From positions 1 to 64,000 of the forward strand of contig JBDTVS010000015.1 of NCBI GenBank assembly GCA_040007095.1: a stretch of DNA of 64,000 nucleotides. The letters are read 5' to 3'. The translations under genes and the position numbers were made by a program. This DNA comes from JBDTVS01 sp040007095 (GTDB lineage: Bacteria > Acidobacteriota > Vicinamibacteria > Vicinamibacterales > CAVVIG01). Position 1 is the stretch's first letter; the number at the start of each line of letters is the position of its first letter. Below the pieces are notes generated by a model. The model saw nothing but the letters and a program-made list of their open reading frames with translations. It was not told where the DNA came from and did not search any database. Of the stretch, positions 23,872 through 32,079 are shown piece after piece.

Positions 23872-25809
23872 ATGAACGACACAGGTACGCGAGAAACACT
23901 CGGCTTCCAGGCCGAAGTCAAGCAACTCCTCCACTTGATGGTTCACTCCTTGTACGGTCACAAGGAAATCTTCCTGCGCGAGCTGGTCTCGAATGCCTCG
24001 GACGCCTGCGACCGCCTGCGCTTCGATGCCATCTCGGACGCCGCGCTCCTCGCCGACGACTCGAGCCTGAAGATTCGCGTCAGCTACGACAAAGCCGCGC
24101 GCACCATCACCGTGTCGGACAACGGCATCGGCATGTCGCGCCAGGAAGTGATCGACCACATCGGCACGATCGCGAAGTCCGGCACGCGCGAGTTCTTCCA
24201 GACGCTGACCGCCGATCGAGCCAAGGATGCGCAGCTGATCGGTCAATTCGGCGTCGGCTTCTACGCCTCGTTCATCGTCGCCGACCACGTCACGCTGACC
24301 ACCCGCCGCGCCGGCCTGTCGCCCGATGACGGCGTCAGGTGGGAGAGCGCCGGCGAAGGCGAATACACCCTCGAGGGCGTCCGCCGCGAAACACGCGGCA
24401 CCGAGGTCACCCTCCACTTGCGGCCGGCGGAAGACGAATTCCTGGCGGGACCGGCCCTCCGCACCATCCTGCGCAAGTACTCCGACCACATCACGATTCC
24501 CATTCTGATGAAGAAGGAGGAGTGGGACGCCACCGCGCGCGAGAACAAGGTGACGGACGAGGATGAGCAGGTCAACCAGGCCTCGGCCCTCTGGGCGCGG
24601 CCAAAATCGGAGATCACCGAAGAGCAGTATCACGAGTTCTACAAGCACGTCGCGCACGATTTCGAGCCGCCCCTGGCCTACAGCCACTCGAAGGTGGAAG
24701 GGCGCCAGGAGTACACCCAGCTGCTCTTCATCCCGCAGCGGGCGCCCTACGACTTGTGGGACCGCGAGCACCGCCATGGCATCAAGCTGTACGTCCGGCG
24801 GGTGTTCATCATGGACGATGCCGAGCAGTTGATGCCGGCGTACTTGCGATTCGTCCGCGGCGTGATCGACTCAAACGATCTGCCCCTCAACGTCTCCCGG
24901 GAAATCCTGCAGCAATCGCGCGACGTCGAAACGATTCGTCACGCGTCGGTCAAACGCATCCTGACCCTGCTCGACGATCTCGCGGAGCACCACACGGATA
25001 AATATGCGACCTTCTGGAAGGAATTCGGACGCGCGTTCAAGGAAGGCGCCGCGGAGGATTCCGGCAACAAGGAACGGATCGCGAAGCTGCTGCGGTTCGC
25101 CTCGACCCATCGCGACGGCGATGAACAGACCGTCTCGCTGACCGACTACGTGGGCAGGATGAAGGAGGGACAGGACGCCATCTACTACATCACCGCCGAC
25201 AGCTGGGCGGCCGCCAGGAACAGTCCGCACCTCGAGGTGTTTCGCAAGATCGGCGTGGAAGTGCTGCTGATGTACGACCGCGTCGACGAATGGGTGGCGT
25301 CGGTGCTGACGGAATTCAGCGGGAAACCTCTGAAGTTGGTGACGCGGGGAGATCTCGACCTCGGGAAGCTCGGTGCCGACGCCGAGGTGAAGGACCAGGA
25401 AAAGCAGGAGCAGGACTACAAGGATCTCGTCACGCGGATGCAGGAAGCACTGACCGACCGGGCGAGCGCCGTTCGCGTCACCCACCGGTTGACCGACTCG
25501 CCCTCCTGCCTGGTCGCCGACGAACACGGCATGAGCACGAACCTGGAGCGGCTCCTGAAAGCCTCCGGTCAGAAGGTGCCAACCAGCAAACCCATTCTCG
25601 AGATCAATCCGGACCATCCCATTCTGATCCGCCTGAAAGACGAAGCGGACAACGGCCGGTTCGCGAACTGGAGCCACATCCTGTTCGATCAGGCGACGTT
25701 GGCCGAGGGTGGTCAGGTGGACGATCCGGCGACGTTCGTGAAGCGGCTCAACGAGCTGATGTTGACGCTGGCGGGCGAACCGCCGTCGAGGATCTGGACG
25801 CCGAGCTAG
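23872..25809 (+). CDS. htpG: Hsp90-family chaperone HtpG
   Basis: A 645-residue cytosolic ATP-dependent chaperone, near the usual HtpG length. The GHKL ATP-binding domain is clear: EIFLRELVSNASDACDRLRF (catalytic Glu and Asn), VSDNGIGMSRQE, GQFGVGFYASFIVADHV and RGTEVTLHL. The middle domain (PLNVSREILQQSRDVETIRH) and the dimerisation domain with EINPDHPI follow. ATG 23872 is chosen because the conserved ETLGFQAEVKQLLHLMVHSL begins nine residues in; ATG 23848 is possible. No heat-shock promoter or CIRCE element was found upstream. Confidence 0.96.
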   Translation: MNDTGTRETLGFQAEVKQLLHLMVHSLYGHKEIFLRELVSNASDACDRLRFDAISDAALLADDSSLKIRVSYDKAARTITVSDNGIGMSRQEVIDHIGTIAKSGTREFFQTLTADRAKDAQLIGQFGVGFYASFIVADHVTLTTRRAGLSPDDGVRWESAGEGEYTLEGVRRETRGTEVTLHLRPAEDEFLAGPALRTILRKYSDHITIPILMKKEEWDATARENKVTDEDEQVNQASALWARPKSEITEEQYHEFYKHVAHDFEPPLAYSHSKVEGRQEYTQLLFIPQRAPYDLWDREHRHGIKLYVRRVFIMDDAEQLMPAYLRFVRGVIDSNDLPLNVSREILQQSRDVETIRHASVKRILTLLDDLAEHHTDKYATFWKEFGRAFKEGAAEDSGNKERIAKLLRFASTHRDGDEQTVSLTDYVGRMKEGQDAIYYITADSWAAARNSPHLEVFRKIGVEVLLMYDRVDEWVASVLTEFSGKPLKLVTRGDLDLGKLGADAEVKDQEKQEQDYKDLVTRMQEALTDRASAVRVTHRLTDSPSCLVADEHGMSTNLERLLKASGQKVPTSKPILEINPDHPILIRLKDEADNGRFANWSHILFDQATLAEGGQVDDPATFVKRLNELMLTLAGEPPSRIWTPS

Positions 25810-25867
25810 TGGCGTGTCCTCGTTGAATAAGGACCAGCTCGCGGGCGGGGCATTCCTCCTCCACGCC

Positions 25868-25884
25868 AACGCGGTTGCCGCGTT
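25868..25884. terminator. Hairpin between htpG and convergent gene
   Basis: AACGCGG and CCGCGTT form a perfect 7-bp stem with a 3-nt loop, about 60 bp after the htpG stop and 130 bp before the end of the convergent MetE-like gene. No T tract follows. Confidence 0.4.
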
Positions 25885-26014
25885 GAGGACCCCTGGGCTG
25901 GCGGCGTTGCTCCTCTGCACAACCCGGAGGCGTCGAGCCAGGTCAAGGTAGTCTTGGTGCCGTGGCGGTTCGGCGTGATCCGCTGCAACGTTGGGCAGGC
26001 CGCACGTCGTTTCG

Positions 26015-27118
26015 TCACCCTCCCCAGACGCGGCGGGCGGTGTCGGTGACCAGTTGCAGCTTGCGCCACTGGTCGTCGGCGCTGAGCAGGTTGCCGCGCG
26101 CGATCGACGCAAAGCCGCACTGCGGGCTGATGGCGAGATTGTCGAGCGGCACGCAACGCGCCGCCTCTTCGACGCGGCGGCACAGTGCGTCAACGGATTC
26201 GAGCGCGGGCTGTTTGGTCGTCACCAACCCCAGCACCACGTTCTTCCCTTTCGGCACCAGCCGCAACGGCTCGAACCCGCCCGACCGCTCATCGTCGTAC
26301 TCGAGCAGGAACGTGTCGACGTCGAGGGTGCCGAACAACCGCTCGGCGATCGCATCGTAGGCGCCCTCGGTGTACCAGCGGCTCCGGCTGTTGCCACGGC
26401 AGACGTGAAGCGCGAATGTCGTTTCGACACGCGGCGCACCGGCCAGCGCCTCGTTGTCGCCGGCAATCGCCTGGGCCAGTTCGGCGTCCGGGTCAACGCC
26501 CTGGGCCCGCATGCGTTCGCGCTGGTTCGCGTCCAGGTAGTGCGAGTAGTACGGCGCGTCGAATTGAATGTACGAGACGCCCGCGTCGACCAGCCACTGA
26601 ATCTCGTCGCGGGTGATGGCCACCAGGTCGGCGAGCAGTTCGGCACGCGTCGGATAGACGCGATCGCTGATGCCAGGCTTGTAGCTGGCGAACATGAAGT
26701 TGGACGGCGCCGGCAGGGTGACCTTGAACGGACCGCCGGCATGCGCGTTCAGGAACGGCATCTCGTGTTCCGCCAGATGTCGCGTCTTGCGCAGCTTCGC
26801 GGCGGCGACCCGGGCTGTCGTCGCTTCAGTCGCGCCGCCCGGACCATGCCACTCGAGCAGCAGGCGGCTCTCGGTGAACCCTTCGACGGCATCGGCCATG
26901 TCGGTCAGCCAGGAGGCCCTCCGCATCTCGCCGTCGCTCAGGATGTCGAGGCCAATCTCGCGCTGCCTCCGCAACGCGTCCTCGATGGCTCGATCCTCGA
27001 CCTCGCGCAGCGCCTCCACTGTGACGCGGCCGTCCGCCAATGCCGCGCGCGCAGAGAGAAGCTCCGGCGGACGAAGAAGGCTCCCCACCTGATCGGCGCG
27101 ATAGGTGATTCTCGTCAT
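26015..27118 (-). CDS. MetE-like cobalamin-independent methyltransferase
   Basis: A 367-residue enzyme of the C-terminal catalytic part of cobalamin-independent methionine synthase (the YxjG/YxjH-like stand-alone form). Zinc ligands are conserved: His238 and Cys240 (ALHVCRGN), Glu273 (LLEYDDE) and Cys334 (SPQCGFAS). The N-terminus has DQVGSLLRPPEL and the conserved DILSDGEMRRASW. Such proteins transfer methyl groups to homocysteine or a related thiol; without the N-terminal MetE half the methyl donor is uncertain. An AAGAGAGA site precedes ATG 27118. No SAM or cobalamin riboswitch was seen upstream. Confidence 0.88.
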   Translation of the reverse strand: MTRITYRADQVGSLLRPPELLSARAALADGRVTVEALREVEDRAIEDALRRQREIGLDILSDGEMRRASWLTDMADAVEGFTESRLLLEWHGPGGATEATTARVAAAKLRKTRHLAEHEMPFLNAHAGGPFKVTLPAPSNFMFASYKPGISDRVYPTRAELLADLVAITRDEIQWLVDAGVSYIQFDAPYYSHYLDANQRERMRAQGVDPDAELAQAIAGDNEALAGAPRVETTFALHVCRGNSRSRWYTEGAYDAIAERLFGTLDVDTFLLEYDDERSGGFEPLRLVPKGKNVVLGLVTTKQPALESVDALCRRVEEAARCVPLDNLAISPQCGFASIARGNLLSADDQWRKLQLVTDTARRVWGG

Positions 27119-27314
27119 CGGTTCTCTCTTCTTGCGTGTCGGATACGTCCACGGCCCAGGGGCGGTTCATGGTCACGCGGCGAGGTACCATGAGAGCTGA
27201 AGTGCCGCACGTCAAGGATGTCGCTGGGCACCACAAGCTGTGATCCGTTCGCCGAGGCTGCCATCGAACACCCAGCTTAAGTCGGCCGGCGTTACCACGA
27301 GGCTCGCCGGCGCG

Positions 27315-29243
27315 CTATCGAGGCTGGGTGACCACATCCACCAACGCCGGTTCCCCGCGCTTGACGACGGCGAGGGCGCGGCGGATGGCGGGACCAAGGT
27401 CGTTGGGGTTCGTAATCGGCCCTTCTGCGTGGAGCCCCAGACCCTGCGCGAGCTTCGCATAGTCGATCGCGGGGTCCGTGATCGCGGTGCCGACATTCGA
27501 GCGCGCGATACCGCGCTGATGCCGGTTGGCCATGCGCACGACGTGCATCGTTTCCTGGTGATACGCGCGGTTGTTGTGCATCACGGTCAGCATCGGGATG
27601 TGGTGGTGCGCCGCGGTCCAGAGCACGCCGGGGGCGTACATCAGATCGCCGTCGTTCTGGATGTTCACGCTCAGCCGGCCGTGGCCCCTGTTGGCAAGCG
27701 CCGCGCCCACGGCGGCCGGTGCGCCATATCCCTGACCATACCCGCCCGAGGCGCCCATGAAGCGATAGTGGGCGTCGGCGTTCCAGAGACGCATCGGCCA
27801 GCTGCTCACAAACGCCGTTTCCGACACGAGCGACCAGTCGGCATCCTTGATCTGGGCCCACAGTTCCATACACAGCCGAGCGGTGCTGATCGGCGTGGCA
27901 TCCCAGCCATAGGAGGCCGCCTCGCGCGCCTGATCGAGCAGGCGCCGGCGATCCGCGGCGAGCGCCGCGCCTCGTTCGCGCAACACCCGGCGTCGATCGT
28001 CGGTGAGGAGCCGGCGCACGGCCTCAATGAGCGACGGCAGCGTCGCCTCCGCATCGGCAGCGATGGCGAGGTCGACCTCCGGATACCGCTGGAAATCCTG
28101 ATTGTTCGCCTTGACGAAGAGATCACCGGAGGTGATGCTGATCAACCTGGCGCCGGCCTTGGCGGTCCGCCGCGAGGTTCTGGTCAGCTGATCGCGATAC
28201 GCGTTCACCGTCCCCCAGAAATCCGCCAGCTCGAGGCCCAGCACGACGTCGGCGCCCGCGATCAACGCGCGTGCATTGTCGGAATGGTTCAGCGGGTGGC
28301 GGGTCGGAAAATTCAGACGCCCCCATTGGTCGATGACCGGCGCCTGCAGCGTCTCGGCGAGCTCGACCAGCCGGGCCAGCCCGGCAGGCGTTCGCGCCAT
28401 CCGGTCAGCGACGAGGACTGGAGACTCGGCGGCCACGAGCAGACGCGCCGCTTCGGCCACGGCGCCGGAGTCTCCTTGCGGCGGGGCGCTGACCGTCAAC
28501 TTCGGCACGCGCGGAGCCGCACTCGCCTCGACCGGCCGCTCCTGCAACTCGCCGTCGGCGACGATCAGCACGGGCAAGGTCGGCGGTGTCATCGCGATCT
28601 TGTAGGCGCGGACGGCCGATTCGGCGAAGTGCGTGAGCGAGAGCGGTACGTCATCCCATTTGACGCAGTCGCGGACCATCGCGGCCACATCCTGCGCGCT
28701 GTGCACCCACTCGACTCCCGGCCGGCGGGCCGTCGCATCCAGCGAATTACCGACAATGAGGTAGACGGGCACGCGATCGCAGTACGCGTTGTAGATGGCC
28801 ATCGCCGCGTGCTGGAGCCCGACGTTGCTGTGCAGCATCACCCCGAGCGGCTTGCCCTCGATCTTCGCGAAGCCATGGGCCATGGCGACCGCCGATTCTT
28901 CGTGCATGCACGTGATCAGCTCAGGCTTCGCGTTGCCGCCGTAGTTGACGATCGATTCGTGCAGTGCGCGGAAGCTCGAGCCGGGATTGGCGCAGATGTA
29001 CTCGAGACCGAGCGACTTGAGGACGTCGACCATGAAGTCCGAGCCAGGCCGTTCGGTGGTGAGTAGTTCGACGTCCGGCGGCGTGCCGGTCTCGGCTGCG
29101 CGCGAGAGCGGTTGCCCGGGCCCCGCGAGCGCCGGCGGTTGCTGCGCGGTGGCAATCGGCGGCGCCGCCACCGCGGCCGCCCCGACCGCGGCGCCTTGAA
29201 GGAATCGACGACGGCTGACCGACGACATGGAGGATTTCGGCAT
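27315..29243 (-). CDS. Tat-exported thiamine-diphosphate enzyme (acetolactate synthase-like)
   Basis: A 642-residue protein with a twin-arginine signal (VSRRRFLQGAAVGAAAVAAP) fused to a complete ThDP-dependent decarboxylase/carboligase fold. The N-terminal domain has the activating Glu (CMHEESAVAMAHGFAKIEG). The central domain is of the transhydrogenase-like type. The C-terminal domain has the ThDP-binding motif NDGD followed after about 25 residues by NN (IQNDGDLMYAP through VMHNNRAYHQE). These enzymes act on 2-oxo acids and are normally cytosolic, so export of a folded, cofactor-loaded enzyme is unusual. The start at 29243 is supported by AGAGG about 9 nt upstream; 29261 is an alternative. 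Confidence 0.88.
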   Translation of the reverse strand: MPKSSMSSVSRRRFLQGAAVGAAAVAAPPIATAQQPPALAGPGQPLSRAAETGTPPDVELLTTERPGSDFMVDVLKSLGLEYICANPGSSFRALHESIVNYGGNAKPELITCMHEESAVAMAHGFAKIEGKPLGVMLHSNVGLQHAAMAIYNAYCDRVPVYLIVGNSLDATARRPGVEWVHSAQDVAAMVRDCVKWDDVPLSLTHFAESAVRAYKIAMTPPTLPVLIVADGELQERPVEASAAPRVPKLTVSAPPQGDSGAVAEAARLLVAAESPVLVADRMARTPAGLARLVELAETLQAPVIDQWGRLNFPTRHPLNHSDNARALIAGADVVLGLELADFWGTVNAYRDQLTRTSRRTAKAGARLISITSGDLFVKANNQDFQRYPEVDLAIAADAEATLPSLIEAVRRLLTDDRRRVLRERGAALAADRRRLLDQAREAASYGWDATPISTARLCMELWAQIKDADWSLVSETAFVSSWPMRLWNADAHYRFMGASGGYGQGYGAPAAVGAALANRGHGRLSVNIQNDGDLMYAPGVLWTAAHHHIPMLTVMHNNRAYHQETMHVVRMANRHQRGIARSNVGTAITDPAIDYAKLAQGLGLHAEGPITNPNDLGPAIRRALAVVKRGEPALVDVVTQPR

Positions 29244-29417
29244 GCTGCAACCTCTGAGCATTTATGGAACGCTGTCGTCGCGGCCGCAGTTTACCGTGCG
29301 AAACGACCGGCCCGCGCTTTTTTTTGCATCTAGGTTAAGATGTCGGCCACGACCGCGGGGAGTCTTCGACCTGCCGGGTCCCTCGCACAACCGCGGCGCA
29401 CGATCGAACGTCGCGCG

Positions 29418-29423
29418 TATAAT
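29418..29423 (+). promoter_or_regulatory. -10 box TATAAT upstream of 29485
   Basis: A perfect TATAAT, preceded by a GC-rich spacer with no clear -35 hexamer. It would start transcription about 55 nt before ATG 29485, which also has a good ribosome-binding site. Confidence 0.4.
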
Positions 29424-29484
29424 GTGGTCGCTTCACCGGCAGAGTTGGACTGCCATCGGGTCGCCCATGGCATGGGGAGGAGTC

Positions 29485-30003
29485 ATGAAATTTGTCATGA
29501 AATTTAGTGTTCTCGGCACATTGGTTCTCACAGGAGCCGTCGTCGCAGGTCTTGCGGCGCAAGGCACCGAACAAACAATCATGGGATGCGTGAAGGGTGA
29601 GGGCACGGACGCGAGTCCGTGGATGCTCACCGGCGTCGTGATCCCGGTCCCTCCGCCGGCGGCGCCAGCGGGCGGCGGCGGGCGCGGCGGTGGCCGTGGC
29701 GGCGGGCGCGGTGACGCGGCTCCCCCGGCGGCAGGCGCACCGGCAGCTCGGGGTGGTGGCGCGGCAGCGGGCGCTCCTCCGGCAGGTGGCGCCGCACCGG
29801 CTGAAGGCGGCGGCCGGCGCGGTGGTGGCGGCGGGCGAGGCCCGGCGGCTCCTCCTCCCCCCCCTCCTCCCCCAGTGAATTTCAAGCTGAATGGCGTGAA
29901 CATGACGCCGTGGAACGGCCAGCGCGCCGAAGTGACCGGCACGGGCACGACTGCCGGCTTCGCCGTCAGCAATGTCCGCTCGATGTGGGGAACCTGCCAG
30001 TAG
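29485..30003 (+). CDS. Exported protein with long Gly/Arg/Ala/Pro linker
   Basis: A 172-residue protein. GGGGAGGAG lies directly before ATG 29485. The signal peptide (KFSVLGTLVLTGAVVAGLAA) is followed by the short domain TIMGCVKGEGTDASPWMLTG. About 75 residues of Gly/Arg then Ala/Pro-rich low complexity come next, and finally KLNGVNMTPWNGQRAEVTGT. The folded halves match the two halves of one small OB-like domain seen in the protein at 38096 (VVGCLDRG...YLLT...GERIEIHGK), so the linker appears to be an insertion in a surface loop. Function unknown. Confidence 0.72.
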   Translation: MKFVMKFSVLGTLVLTGAVVAGLAAQGTEQTIMGCVKGEGTDASPWMLTGVVIPVPPPAAPAGGGGRGGGRGGGRGDAAPPAAGAPAARGGGAAAGAPPAGGAAPAEGGGRRGGGGGRGPAAPPPPPPPPVNFKLNGVNMTPWNGQRAEVTGTGTTAGFAVSNVRSMWGTCQ

Positions 30004-30051
30004 ATCGACTGTAGGGGCGCGTCGGTGTCGCCCCTACCTTCTTTCCCTCCC

Positions 30052-30840
30052 ATGGCGCGGCCTCCGCGCGTTCTGACCGTTCTCGCCGTCGTGCTGCTGA
30101 GCGCGGCCTCTGCCCTCGCACAATTCGGTTTCGGGGGTGGCCGCGGCCGGTTCGTCGAACGGCCCAACACGCCGTACGACGGTCGGTTCACGTTTGTCCG
30201 CGTGAAATACCAGACAGCCCCAGGCGGCTTCTGGTACAGCGGCTGGCCCGCATGGGGCCACGGCTACCCGCTCGGCGAGCAGAACCTGATGAACATCATG
30301 AACTCGGTCAGCTACCTCGCGCCGCACATCCAGGAGATCAACACCCTGGCGCTCGACGATCCAGAAATCGCCAAGTATCCACTGTTGTATCTGATCGAGC
30401 CCGGCTGGTGGCAGATGACCGACAGCGAGGCGGTGGCGCTTCGGACGTTCATCGCGAAAGGTGGCTTCGTCATCGTCGACGACTTCAAGCCGACCGGCTT
30501 CCAGGGATGTGACTGCTGGGAGCACTTCGAAGCGAACATGAAGCGGGCTTTGCCCGAGGCGCGCATCCTCGACATGGATGTGTCGCATCCCATCTTCCAC
30601 TCATTCTTCGAAATCGACTCGCTCGACATCATCCCGCAGGCCTACAACGCCGGCCGCCCGTACTTCAAAGGCGTGTTCGAGGACAACGACCCGCGAAAGC
30701 CCCTGCAGATGATCATCAACTACAACACCGACATCTCGCAGTTCTGGGAATGGTCGAGCGTGGGATTGCGGTCGATCGAGCAGACGAACGAGGCCTACAA
30801 GCTCGGCGTCAATTACATCGTGTACGGGATGACGCACTGA
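30052..30840 (+). CDS. DUF4159 exported protein (first copy)
   Basis: A 262-residue secreted member of DUF4159. The signal peptide (VLTVLAVVLLSAASALA) is followed by a Gly/Phe/Arg stretch, then the family core: YPLGEQNLMNIMNSVSYLAP, YPLLYLIEPGWWQMTDSEAV, RTFIAKGGFVIVDDF, HPIFHSFFEIDSL, and a C-terminal YKLGVNYIVYGMTH. The fold is glutamine-amidotransferase-like, without evident catalytic residues. ATG 30052 is preferred; GTG 30025 is an alternative. The stop is 7 nt from the end of the convergent gene. A second copy lies at 46912-47745. In other genomes DUF4159 often accompanies MoxR/DUF58 genes, which are absent here. Confidence 0.85.
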   Translation: MARPPRVLTVLAVVLLSAASALAQFGFGGGRGRFVERPNTPYDGRFTFVRVKYQTAPGGFWYSGWPAWGHGYPLGEQNLMNIMNSVSYLAPHIQEINTLALDDPEIAKYPLLYLIEPGWWQMTDSEAVALRTFIAKGGFVIVDDFKPTGFQGCDCWEHFEANMKRALPEARILDMDVSHPIFHSFFEIDSLDIIPQAYNAGRPYFKGVFEDNDPRKPLQMIINYNTDISQFWEWSSVGLRSIEQTNEAYKLGVNYIVYGMTH

Positions 30841-30847
30841 CGGCCGG

Positions 30848-32014
30848 CTAGTTGACCTCGTAGCCGAGTCGGAGCATCCCGTCCTTCGCGCCGTTCACCG
30901 TGCCCTGTGCCAGCCACTCGAGCGAGGCCTTGAACAGAATCGTGTGATTCTTCTCCCACATGGCATTGTGGGAGGAGCATCCGAGATCCACGAAAATCTT
31001 CTCGCGCGCGGCGAGGTCCGCGTAGAGCTCCCGGACGCGGGCCTGGGCAACCTGCTTGTCGTGCACGCCGGCCACCATCAACGTCGGAGTCTGGGTCTTC
31101 GCGACCATTGCCGCGTTCCAGCCCCAGTTTGTCGTCTGCGGGGCGCGTCGCACGCCGGTCCCCCACGTCGCCCCGACCGGATCCGATTCGACCATCTGCG
31201 ACCAGACCGCCTCGCTGACGCCGGCATCGTACTGGTCGGGACAACCCACCTGACGATCCCAATTGGCGACGAACTCCGGCCGCGATTGCGTGTTCATCGC
31301 GGCACCGGCCGGTGGTTGCGCCGGCGGGTTGTCGCTCGCCGCCCGGCCGTAGGCCGGCGCGAGCAGAACCAGCTTCTGCACTTTTTCGGGATGCTGAGCG
31401 GCGTACCCGCCCGCCCGCGGCCCGCCCAACGACCAGGCCACCATGCTCACGCGATCGGCCCGCCTCAGCGACCGGATGTACTCCACCGCGGCATCGATGT
31501 CGTTCCAGTCCGAGGCGATGGTGGTTGCGGCGCTTGGAAACGTCGGCGCGCACGGCGCCGCGATCAGGGTCGGCACAAACAGCGTCTGCTGATTCCTCGC
31601 GAGGTTGCACGGATCGTTCATCGCCGAGGGACGCGAGGACCGGCCATAGCCGGTCATGTCGACGGAGAATGTATCGAAGCCGGCCGCGGCGAGGTAACCC
31701 ATCCAGCTGTAGTCGCCGGTGGACGCGTCGAAAGCCACTTCGGCCGGCGTGCCGGCGCCGTGGACGAACAGGACCACGCCCGCACCGCCCCTCGCCAGAA
31801 CCCGGCCGCTCGCCCGCTCGCGAAGGTACAGCTGGGCGAACTGACCGTTCATGCTCGGGGCCGTCGAGCGCACCCGAACGTAATGGTTGATGGTCTGGAG
31901 GCTGTCGTTCTCGACGGTCGCGGATGAGGACGACACGGAAGATGATGACGTCGTGCCCATCGACGAGCAGGCGACGCTGGCCAGCACGAAGGCGATGATC
32001 AAGCTCTGTCGCAT
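30848..32014 (-). CDS. Alpha/beta hydrolase lipoprotein
   Basis: A 388-residue protein with a lipoprotein signal (SLIIAFVLASVAC, lipid attachment at Cys16) and a Ser-rich linker (SSSSVSSSSATVE). The alpha/beta-hydrolase core has the oxyanion segment VLFVHGAGTPAEVAF, the nucleophile elbow MVAWSLGGPRAGGY (Ser within AWSLGG, a variant of GxSxG), the acid region MVAGVHDKQVAQ and a His near SSHNAMW. It likely hydrolyses esters or related bonds from the periplasmic face of a membrane. A TAGTAT box lies 9 nt before the start and no SD is visible. Confidence 0.85.
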   Translation of the reverse strand: MRQSLIIAFVLASVACSSMGTTSSSSVSSSSATVENDSLQTINHYVRVRSTAPSMNGQFAQLYLRERASGRVLARGGAGVVLFVHGAGTPAEVAFDASTGDYSWMGYLAAAGFDTFSVDMTGYGRSSRPSAMNDPCNLARNQQTLFVPTLIAAPCAPTFPSAATTIASDWNDIDAAVEYIRSLRRADRVSMVAWSLGGPRAGGYAAQHPEKVQKLVLLAPAYGRAASDNPPAQPPAGAAMNTQSRPEFVANWDRQVGCPDQYDAGVSEAVWSQMVESDPVGATWGTGVRRAPQTTNWGWNAAMVAKTQTPTLMVAGVHDKQVAQARVRELYADLAAREKIFVDLGCSSHNAMWEKNHTILFKASLEWLAQGTVNGAKDGMLRLGYEVN

Positions 32015-32023
32015 GAGGACACG

Positions 32024-32029
32024 ATACTA
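32024..32029 (-). promoter_or_regulatory. -10-like TAGTAT before 32014
   Basis: On the minus strand TAGTAT is followed by nine bases and the ATG at 32014. No Shine-Dalgarno sequence is present, so a leaderless or very short-leader transcript is likely. Confidence 0.4.
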
Positions 32030-32079
32030 CAGAGAGTCGTGTGAAGACAGACGTGACGACGACCCCGCGGTGGCTTCGA

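Noticed and set aside
27119..27240. Methionine-related riboswitch upstream of the MetE-like gene
   Set aside because: The leader is short and shows no SAM- or cobalamin-riboswitch conserved boxes.
27240..29066. Plus-strand open frame of about 600 codons
   Set aside because: Antisense to the ThDP enzyme; Arg/His/Val-rich without domain motifs.
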